This document shows positions 48,514 to 59,200 of a stretch of 64,000 nt of DNA, piece by piece (the stretch's first letter is position 1; every line of letters starts with the position of its first letter). This stretch comes from Lampris incognitus (taxonomy: Eukaryota > Chordata > Actinopteri > Lampriformes > Lampridae): contig NC_079219.1 in assembly GCF_029633865.1 (NCBI RefSeq), positions 50,357,008-50,421,007 on the forward strand. Direction: 5' to 3'. The translations under genes were made by a program, and so were the position numbers. The notes under the pieces were generated by a model. The model saw only the letters and a list, made by a program, of their open reading frames with translations. It was not told where the DNA came from and ran no database searches.

Positions 48514-50239
48514 CCCACTGCCCATCCTCCTCCCTGTCCCTGGTTGCCTGTTTTGTCGTTTACATGTAAATCTGAATAATAATATTGCTATTGTGAGGTG
48601 CTGGCTGGGCCTTAAAGCAGCCGGCAGAGAATAACAGCTAATAATTTGTTTGTATGATTGATTTGTTCCTTTTGTTACACACCAGTTTGGGATTTTGTTA
48701 GGGCACGAGGTATACATACTTCCTTCTTTTTCTCCTTCTTCTTCACCCTGTGATGATGATGATGATGATGGTTGCTGTAGTGTCTCAGTGCCATGGGGGC
48801 TGTGCGGAGGTGGACTCCATGACGGAGGCGGTGCTGGGGAAGAGATTCCTGCTCGGCTGCATCTCATGTAAGAGGAGAGAGGAGGTCATCGCTCACACCA
48901 CCGTGGATTGGCACTTCAAACCGGAGGGAGAGGAGGATTTTCGGCATGTAAGTATTCCACTCCTCCCAGATCGTTGGCAAGTGTATGCTGTAGAGGAACG
49001 CTCGCCCCCACCCCCCACCCCCCCACACACACACACATCCTGGGACTCCTGGGTTGCACATATTGATATAAAGAGTCACCATATAGGTCATTAACGTACC
49101 AGATGAATTAAATTACTACATACTGCATATAGTGTGTACTCTCTTCCAGCACACTGTTAGTATGTGAGTACACTGTACAAGTTCTGTTCGAACATACTAC
49201 TTCATCATAGAGGGGTCCTCCCTATAGTCCCCAGGTCCTATAGTCCCCGGGTCCTATGTTCCCCGCTTTGTATGAGACCGGGGAATATCGGACCTTTTTG
49301 TATACAGAGGGCCCTATATTCCCCACTTTTCCCCAAAAGGGTCCTATGTTCCCCGTTTTGTATGTGCAGGGAAACATGGGACCTTTCTTTATAGAAAGGG
49401 TCCTATGTTCCCCTAGGGCCCCCGGGGAACATAGGACCCTATTTATAAAGAAAGGTCTCATGTTCCCCGGTCAGCAGGTTTGACGCTGTTTGGCGCAAAA
49501 AGTGCATTTTCAATAATGCATTATTTAGGGCAGATTATTAAGAAGACAATGAATCATACTATTTCTATTTTTATATCACAAAAACGAATTCACAAAGTCC
49601 AGGTTGGCTAAAGTATGTGGAAACTTTCGACACTAAACCAATTTCAACTTATTAGGCTATAGCCTATATTTGGGCGCATAACCCACCCCGGTAGTTCTCT
49701 GATATTTATGCGTGAAATGTGTCACTTATCAAGGAAAATGCGCCTCGCCGAGTAGGTGAGCTGGCTCGTCTGTGTCTGAATGTAATATAGTAAGCCTGTG
49801 CTCCTTGGGCAATTGTACCCGGGCGTAGCTCAGTCGGTAGAGCTCTCGCCTATGGATCGCAAGGTCGTGAGTTCGATCCCGGGTGCCGCCAACTCAGCGT
49901 ATGAGTAGCACATTGTGCGAGAAGTGCTGGGAGCTGAGGAGAGGTGTTGTGTTCTGTCCTCAGCAGTCCATCTCCCAGAGGTCTAGCGCATTGTACCAGG
50001 GATAGACTCCTGCGTAAGCTGGCTGATATCGACAATAGGCCAATTCTGACCCACTTCTTCTATGTTCGCTAGAAAGCCGTCGTTCCCATCATAACCACAC
50101 CAGCTTATTGGGAAAAGCATCTGACAGATATTAGCTAGAAACCATCTGCTCAGTAAGGCCCTTTAAGCATCATAATTGTAATGATAATAATAATAATAAT
50201 AATAACATAATAATAATAATAATAATAATAATAATAGCC

Positions 50240-50275
<36 letters not shown>

Positions 50276-53200
50276 TATAGCCTTATATTAGAAATGCTAA
50301 AAATTGGATAATTGAAATATTTATAATTATAAAGTGGGCTAATATGGTAATAACAATAAAATAATAACAATATCTGCCTGGTCTCTTAAGATTCTAAGAT
50401 GCTGTATGCTACAGAAATAACGGGACCTAGGCCTACGCTAATGAATACGCCTTTTTGACAAAATATGAATGAAAGGCTAATCAACAACGCTAAAGCTGAA
50501 TCACAAAACACATATTGCTCGAAAAATAATTTATAAATAGCCAAATGCACACATGATTTCGAGTTTGGAAATATTTAAAACTTGTCGTGGATGTGTGGTC
50601 ATCTGCACGCAAGTTTCCTGGCGTTCTAAACCACATGATCAAAGTTCACCAATGTCTAAACCGCCCGCCAACTTGCAACAGTTTGCAACAATCGGTTGTT
50701 ATCGGCGATAACTCGTGGACTCACTGTCATGTGCTTACTAGCCTACAAGAAGACAAACAATGGCGATAGTTATGGATGGTGATCGAGGGGGCAAAGTGTT
50801 GGTACATGAGAACTTCAGATATCAGAAGCACCGCACCAATCAAGACACCATTAGATGGAGGTGCTGGAGGTGGAACTGTAGAGTGCCACTGATCACAAAT
50901 AGATTTGAAGTGGAGGACGTGGATGCTAACATTATTGTGCGCGATGTTGGGGAACACGTGCATCCCCCTGACGGAGAAATGGTGCACCGTGCAGGATTCC
51001 GACAGGGGGTGATTGCAGAAGTTGCGAGGGAGCCAACAGTCCCAATCAGAAGGATCTATAATGCGCAAAGGGTCCTGCAGCGTCGGCAACGTCAAATCCA
51101 GGGTTTTAGCCCCTCTTTGTTGAGTAGCCTAATGGACTAGGACTACTCATTTTGATTTTTTGAAGAAGAAAAAAGCCTTAACGTTAGGCTAGTTAGGCCT
51201 TGGAGATTTTTATTTTAGACCATGCCTTTTCTGGGGGGCTTCTGCCATAGACCAACCCTTTTTCAGCCAAGCTTTTACTAGAAGCATTTTGTTATTAATA
51301 GCCTATTATCAGTGTTACTATTGTTAGTATTATGCCTGTAATTGCTATTTGTTATTAGGCTTCTTTTATAATTAGGCTATTATTATTATTATTATTATCA
51401 TTATTATTATTATTATTAGGCTGTTATTATTATTATTATTGATATTATTACTATTACTATTATTATTATTATTATTAAAGAAGAACATCAAAGGATGTAA
51501 GGTAGCACTTATCAAATGAAAAAAAAGACACAATTCTCTATTTTACCATTTCATTGTTTGGCATCAGTCATTAACTTGGCCGGGTGGTCTTCTTCAGAAA
51601 CCTTAATGACTGATGCCAAACAATAAAATGGTGAAATAGAGGACTGCCTCTGTTATTTTTTTACCATTTGGTGAGTGTTACCTTACATCCTTTGATGTTC
51701 GTCCTTGATTCATGTTTTTGGTTTAGCACCTCCACAAGCCTTTAGTTTTTTGAGAAGCACATATTATTATTATTATTAGGCAATTAGCCTATTGTGTAAG
51801 GTAGGCGGCCCCCGTTGATGGATACTTTGTGCTGGTCCTAAATTCCAAGTCCTGGTCTAAGTTCTCTGCCTGAAAAGTTCATTATTAAAGTCTTTTTGAA
51901 AGAAAGTCTGCCAAGTGATTTAATATGGAAAACGAACTGCAAAGTAACAAGAAAGTGGCTGAAGTGTCCAGTGCTGTGCAAACGGAACTCTGAGTGAAGG
52001 TGGAAATGGCTACTGGTTATACTGGTAGGCGGGCCTACTGCAAGACACACTTGCGTTGATTGCCGACTGTCCATGCTGAGCCGGAGAGCCAACTAACTAG
52101 GCCTACTGCAGTAAATATTGGTAAGAAATAACAATAAAGCAAATTACAGCCTCCTCTATAGGCCGAATTTGGATACGCACTCAAGGTGGCCTGCGATATA
52201 CAACAGCCAACAATGGTAATACGGCCTAATTTAATCAGCGGAGGAATAGATTGTCGTAGCCTACAACTCAGCCATGACCCCAGTTTTTATTATTTTGGAC
52301 CCGTTAAGGAAATAATTTGCAAAAAGGGTTCTAAGTTCCCCGGTTTGTTCCTCGATTGGCAACAGCGGGGAATATAGGACCCTTTATTTGGAAAAAAGGT
52401 CCTATGTTCCCCTGGAAACAGCGGGGAATATAGGACCCTTTTTCCAAAAGAGGGTTCTATGTTCCCCGGTGTCTATTGCAACCGGGATTATAGGACCTTT
52501 TTAGGGGAAAACGGGGAATATGGGACCCTTTTTTTTTCGAAAGGGTCCTATGTTCAGGACCCGGGGAATATAGGACCCGGGGACTATAGGCACGGCCCCG
52601 ATAGAGCCCTGTCACTTTCCTCTCAGCTCTTTGCCAGTTAATGACCCGGTGGGCACAAACTTCTACTGCTGTGGTGACCCACAGATTTTATTTTTATTTT
52701 TTTACGTGAAGATAAACAAGGTTTTCATCACTTTCCACTTGGCATAACGTAACGTAATACTTACCTGTAAACTGTTCCACCATTCTGCAGGTTGGGTTGC
52801 GTAACGCCCTTCACCATCGTTGGTCGTTGTCGTGACGTATCGCAGTGCATTGTGGGAGATATGAATGCCGGCGTAGTGTCCAGTGTATGCCGAAGATACA
52901 CCGAATACGTGGAAATGTCTCCGCGTGTAGTATGACGTCCGGGTATTTCTCGCGTACTATCTGATGCGTACTATGGTGTCGGACATACTCAAAACACCCG
53001 CCTACTATTTTGGGGTTACTTGTATGTGATTGCGGATGCAGCCAACGTCTCCCACCTGGGACAGACAAAGAAACAAACATCCTACCCACCACAATGTGCT
53101 GTTGACTCAGCTATAAAGAGCCGGCCATTTGATTTTTTTATTTCGATATTGTCGCGGGACTGGGTTTAGATGTTCTTATATTAAGTAGTTGGAGGCTGGG

Positions 53201-56200
53201 AATTATGGTGCGACAACACAGTCTCTGGCGTTAATTAGCCGGGCTAGGCTACGGGTTTAGCAACCCACCTTGCACTGCTCCTGCAGTCTGCAGACGATGA
53301 CGGACGCTGGCTAGCCTGGCTGGGATGGTCTCACTCTGCAGACACTCGCACTGTCACTGGCTGCACACTCTGATCTCTCTCTGGGGGCTGGTAATCACTC
53401 TTACTGGTTCTATTATGGTCGTCGCTGGTTAGTCACTGTCTAGCGTCAGCTCAGTCGAGGTGTAGGAGTCAGGAATGTTACGTCTGATCGCTAACACGTT
53501 ATGCTAAGCTAACACTGTGTGACAGTCTGTAAACCACTATAACAACTAACCCACGCTGTGCTGTGCAATGGATAACAATAGGCAGCACGCACGCATTCCT
53601 AAGTCTCTTCTCATTGGCTAACAGGGTCTCGCGTTACTTTAGTCAGACTGTCTGTCTGTCACTATCCGTCAGGGAGCTGTCCCGCAACACTACCCCCCCT
53701 TTAGATTGTTGAGTCCCTTCAACATAAAGATAAAATAACTCTGGGAACTAGAGTCGGAATTACACCCGGGACAAAACACCCGGCACACAACTAGGCCCGG
53801 AACTAAGGGCGTCAAAATAAACTGGTTGGGTGGTCACTATTAAAGTAGGACTCCTGTGACTAGCCTAGTAACCCCCTAAGTCAACTAGTCACGTCCGTCA
53901 AGATCAGTCTCGAACAGAGTCCCGGAGCCAGGCAGGCGGCCGGACTGGTCTGCCCCGTCTAGTGGTGGGGAGGGGCAGGGGCTCAGCAACGTCTGCTTCG
54001 GCTCCCTCTGGGTCAGGGGCGGAAGACTGCCCGCCTGGAACACGGGCTGCGGCCTCTCGGCGTCGAGTAGTGGTCGGCTCCCCTGGAGAACTGCTGGCAG
54101 CCAAGGGCGGAGACAAGGAGGGAGACACCTGGGCGCTCGTGGGGCTTTCATGGGGCTTTCGTGGGGCTTTCGTGGGGCTTTCATGGGGCGGGGTTTCCTC
54201 TGCCTCAACCAACACGCCCAAGCAAACACCTCTCCTTAGGGTCACTTCGCGGGGCGACAAGTTGCATAGTCGCACAGGGACTCTCTTGGCAACGTCGACT
54301 ACTACACTGCCTGAAGAGACTCCTTCTGCAAGGCCAGTGGGCTCCAGGACGGCAGAAATTCCTGGCTTTGGGCCTTCCACTAGACCCCAGACGTCGCGTT
54401 CGCTCTCCGCTGGTAAAGTCGAGGGGCACTCCAGCAGTACTCTGGAAACCGTGTACTCTCCTAGCGACCTGCCTATGACGACAGTGCCGATCGGTTCTCC
54501 ATCAACGTGTACTTGTCCTCCGACCGAAACTGTGACTCTGGCGGCTAGCATAAAGTCCAGACCCAGGAGAAAGGGGTCGCGGATGGGTGCGACGTAGACG
54601 TCCCAGTCCTTGGTCTTACGGCCCAAGCGGATGGTGACTCTATACTTCGGAGTCTCGGTCATTTCTTTCCCCTCCTCCGCGTTCCTCAGGACGGCAGTCC
54701 CCACACTTGGCTGACCAGCTAGCTCCAGCTGATGGAAGGTGTCTTCAGACATGACGGTCGCCTCCGCGCCGGTGTCCACAACGCACTTGAGTTCCAGTTT
54801 GTTGACCGTGATGGGCACTACCAGACTAGGACCATCTCCTGCTGCTCGGTTTATGCGGGGTGCTGGCTGGCTATCGGCCTTTTCCTTGACGTGAGGGCTC
54901 GGTGAGCGGGAGGTGCAGTCTCGTTTGAGGTGGCCCTGGCCTCCACACTGGTAACAGGAGCCTCTAGGGGTGGCGCCCGGACTCGGTGATTGGTAACGCC
55001 GCTGCCCATTAGTGCTGCTCGCCGGCCGCTCTAGAGTTCTGCCCCGTTCCTCCTTCTTCTGTTCGGCTGTGTCGGATGTCAGCTGCGGGGGGGACGGTTT
55101 CCAGGAACGCCGCATTTCCTGCAGCAGCGCCGCTACCTCGGCTTTCAACTCCTTGATGTCAGCATTTAGGTCGGACTGCGTCGCGCCGGTGGCCGTCGAT
55201 GTCGGGTTTGGCGCTCCCCCTTTACGCTCATCATCCCATGACACTCGGCGAATCCGCCCCTTAGCTTCGCTCTCCCTTCCAAGCGTTGCTCGATAGTCGT
55301 ATTCTCGGGCTTCTACCTTCTTGAGGGCGTCTGCCAGGGTCTTAGGTTCGGGGCCCAGGACTTCGTAGGCGATGTTTTGGTTGCGCAGGCCTCGCAGGAA
55401 CGCCTCGGCCGCGAACTCCTCCTGCAGTCCGACGTCGACCCCTGGATAGGCTAGCGTAACCAGCTTCCGTACTTCCTCTCCAAATTCAGACAGGCTAGTC
55501 TCCTTCCCCTGCCGAACCTCGCTCAGTTTACGGCGGGCAGTACTTTCGGGTATTTCTCGTCCGAAACGGCGCCGTAGCTGCTCCACCAGCTTGTCGTAGT
55601 CCTCGCGGATAGGAGTCGGTTGCGCCATAACGAATGACATAGCACCTTCTCGCAGTCGCAGGTAGAGCATGTCCAGGCAGACTTCCTTGCTCCAATTCTG
55701 CTTCCGGGCCATCCTCTCAAACGGGCCAATAAAGGAGTCCCAGTCGCCCTTCCCATCGTAGGTAGCTAGCAGCTTCACTTCACTTTCGTGTCCTACTTCT
55801 CTCCTGTAGCTACTACTCCGGTCCCGACCGTTCCCTACCACTGGACTATTTGTTATGACGGATGGCGGCCCTCCGGTACCACCAGTAGGCGGCGCCGCGT
55901 CACCCCGGCTGGGCGTGCTCAGGAAATGGTGACTCCCTTCCGGAAATGCGTTCCGGGCTCTGGCGCTCCTACCACCCCGCTCCGCTGGAGTACTGGTGAC
56001 AAGGGGTTTGGGATGGTGACTTCTGTTGCGGCCATCCGCTACTGGGCCGACATTCTCCATTCCCGGGGGCAAAGCATATTCACGGGGTCTCACATCCGGT
56101 CCGTCTGGACGGGGGACCAGTGGAGTAGTTAACTCCATGTCCTGCACCTCCAATGTTGTAATGCTATGACTGGCTCCATGGCCACTATCAAAGCCCTCCT

Positions 56201-59200
56201 GATAGCCATTGAATGGCTGCAGGGAACTAGGGAGCGGGTGGAGTCCCGTGCTCAATTGCTGCACAGCGGGAGGTTGGGGATGTGGCACAACTCGCCCGAC
56301 AAGTACCCCTTTAAGCATGCACTTCACCTCCTCCATTGATTGTTCCTGCTTTTCTTGGTTAAGGAGGGACCGCTCAAACATTTGGGCTAGACGACACATC
56401 TGCTTTTCCATTTCGCTTTCCACAGCGCTATCCTCTCCCCCCCCCCCTACAGCACCGTGCTCCACGTGCTCGATCTCCTCAGTAGGTTCCAACATCATCT
56501 AGATCACATGCAACGATGGCCTTGATAAAGTGCTACTGCACGTAATTAGCCGGTTGCTAGTTAGCAAGGACGCTAACGTAAATAGCAATAGCACCGCTAT
56601 TCTGTATGGAGACAGAATGCAATCCAATTTCACCACTTCTGAACACCACTTGTCGCGGGACTGGGTTTAGATGTTCTTATTTAAGTAGTTGGAGGCTGGG
56701 AATTATGGTGCGACAACACAGTCTCTGGCGTTAATTAGCCGGGCTAGGCTACGGGTTTAGCAACCCACCTTGCACTGCTCCTGCAGTCTGCAGACGATGA
56801 CGGACGCTGGCTAGCCTGGCTGGGATGGTCTCACTCTGCAGACACTCGCACTGTCACTGGCTGCACACTCTGATCTCTCTCTGGGGGCTGGTAATCACTC
56901 TTACTGGTTCTATTATGGTCGTCGCTGGTTAGTCACTGTCTAGCGTCAGCTCAGTCGAGGTGTAGGAGTCAGGAATGTTACGTCTGATCGCTAACACGTT
57001 ATGCTAAGCTAACACTGTGTGACAGTCTGTAAACCACTATAACAACTAACCCACGCTGTGCTGTGCAATGGATAACAATAGGCAGCACGCACGCATTCCT
57101 AAGTCTCTTCTCATTGGCTAACAGGGTCTCGCGTTACTTTAGTCAGACTGTCTGTCACTATCCGTCAGGGAGCTGTCCCGCAACACTATATTGTAGCGAA
57201 TTCGAGGTGCAACGCAACCACAGGAACTGCCGCGGCCGGGAAGCGAACCCGTGTCGCCCGCACCGGAGGAGACATCGCGAACCGCTCGACTACAGAGTCA
57301 GACCCGAGTGCCATTGGCCAGTGTGTCTACTTATACATGGACGTTACAATATTTGATCGATTCCCGTTGGGAAATTACGCTCTGCATTTAACCCATCCCA
57401 GCTGTGGAGCTAGGAGCAGTGGGCAGCCGCGGGGCCCGGGGACCAACTCCGGGTCGTCTTGCCATTGCCTCGGTCAAGGGCACAGACAGGAGTACTGACC
57501 CCAACGCGCGTGTCTTTTTGATGGTGGGGGAAACCCGAGCACCCGGAGAAACCCCACCGCAGACACGGGGAGAACGCACAAACTCCACACAGAGGCCGAC
57601 CTCCTAGACAGGGGGATGACCCCCAAGGTTGGACAACCCCGGGGTTCGAACCCAGGACCTTCTTGCGGTGAGGCAACAGCGCTAACCACTGGGCCGCCGT
57701 GTCAGTTTCATCTTTTCAAAAGCATCTTATAAGAACTGCTCTTACAGACTGGCTCCTATGGCTGTTGTGCTTTTTACCCTTTTTAAGCTCATTTAGTCCA
57801 TTTAACTTGAGTCCAAATGAGCTATTGTTGGGTGTGAATGTGTGTAGCTGTGTGAGTTTGACACACATGCCGAACAGACGTCCCCTGAACTCAAACGACC
57901 TCTGTGTTGCGTGAAACAGATCTTCCATTATGACCACCCTGAGGCCAGCATCCTCCATGAAGGCTTCAGCAACCGTATCAGCTGGAAAGGCACGAAGGAC
58001 ACGGATATTCAGATAGGAGCCATTTCTATTCTCAACATCACTTTTAATGACACGGGAACGTACCGCTGCACCTTCCACCGCAGCCTCTTTCTGCCTTTGT
58101 CCAATGAGAACGTCACCGTGGAGAAGGAGGTGGAGCTCAGCGTGGTAGCTGTAGGTAAGGCTGATTATCTCTATAAGAGTCATTTTTTAACACCATTCTG
58201 CATATTTATATATACTTTTAGATACATACACATACACATACACAAGCACTTGTGCACACACAACACATTGACACTCACGCACACACATTCATACACCAAG
58301 ACACACACACAGGCTACACACACATGCACATACATGTTCACACAAAAAAAGCACTATGCGCATGTGTGTGTGAGAGAGTTTGATAGTGTGTGCAAGTGTA
58401 GCTGGGAATTATGAGAATTATGGCCTACACGGCCTCTCACCAGGCAGTGTAGGTAGGCCATGACCCCCTGATGAAAGGCTGTGCATTATGAATTACGGCC
58501 TACACGGCCTCTCACTAGGCAGTGTAGGTAGGCCATGACCCCCTGATGAAAGGCCGTGCATTATGACTTCTGACCTACATGGCCTTAAGAGAGGGTGTGT
58601 AGGCCGTAGTTCTCAGCTACACTCTCTCATACACTATTTGGCTCTGTGATGGCCTGGCGGCCTGTCCAGGGTGTCTCCCCACCTGCCGCCCAGTGACTGC
58701 TGGGATAGGCTCCAGCGACCCCGCGACCCCAAGTAAGGGTAAACGGTTTGGATAATCAATGAACGAATGAATGAATACTTTTACTCAATGTAAAATGTAG
58801 TGTAAAATGTAATGAATGAATACTTTTACTCAATGTAAAATGTAGTGTAAAATGTAATGAATGAATACTTTTACTCCATGTTTTTCTATCAAGATGATTG
58901 GTCCACATCATTCTGTTTTTTTGTTGTTGTTGCTGTGAGCAGCCATAAAACACGCTGGTTTTAAGGGGTTGTGTGTAGTTTCTACCTGAGCGCTGGCCTC
59001 CAGCTGAATAATGAGAACAAATCTGATAGAGAAAAGAAAAACCAATTCAAATGGAAAGGTGGCGGACACACGGCATGTTTGTCAGCATCTGCTGATTTCG
59101 GATGTCGTATCAGACACTGCAATCGCTGTATAGTTCTCTGAAGACCGCGAGAGGTTTTTTTTGGGGGGGGGGGTTACGTAATTTACCTTGTTTCAGTTCC

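Larger units (their letters stand above)
49213..52600 (+). mobile_element. Mutator-like (MULE) non-autonomous element with repeat-array ends and a FLYWCH ORF
   Basis: Both ends carry TATAGTCCCCGGGTCCTAT (one change at the left) in inverted orientation; ATAGAG flanks both (49207-49212, 52601-52606). Inside each end is an array of GGTCCTATGTTCCCC-like units in alternating orientation (49246-49478 and 52326-52580). The centre holds the FLYWCH ORF at 50760-51140, AAT/ATT microsatellites (50188-50276, 51370-51478), a tRNA-like SINE head (49818-49893) and a palindrome (51480-51705). No DDE transposase was seen. The MULE assignment rests on FLYWCH domains being frequent partners in MULE proteins. 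Confidence 0.75.
53150..57185 (-). mobile_element. LTR retrotransposon, non-autonomous, Ty3/gypsy-like, minus strand
   Basis: Two LTRs (540 and 535 bp) differ, as far as I can see by eye, only by a 1-base and a 4-base indel. Termini TGTCGCGGGAC and GTCCCGCAACA are inverted. A leader with a primer-binding-like site follows the 5' LTR (right), and a polypurine tract precedes the 3' LTR (left). The only ORF is gag-protease (56498-53904). No reverse transcriptase, RNase H or integrase is present in the 2.96-kb interior. I see no clear target duplication (GATAT against CTATA). It lies in scn1b intron 2, opposite to the gene. Confidence 0.92.

Noticed and set aside
49246-49478. CRISPR-like repeat array
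   Set aside because: Units alternate in orientation with irregular spacing inside a eukaryotic transposon; there are no uniform spacers or cas genes.
49818-49893. Functional tRNA gene
   Set aside because: The acceptor and T-stems do not pair and the anticodon loop is too long, despite good A and B boxes.
53962-54597. 211-codon plus-strand frame
   Set aside because: Antisense of the gag-protease ORF, which has clear domains.
53145-57190. 5-bp target duplication flanking the LTR element
   Set aside because: The flanking 5-mers are GATAT and CTATA, which do not match; I therefore did not claim one.
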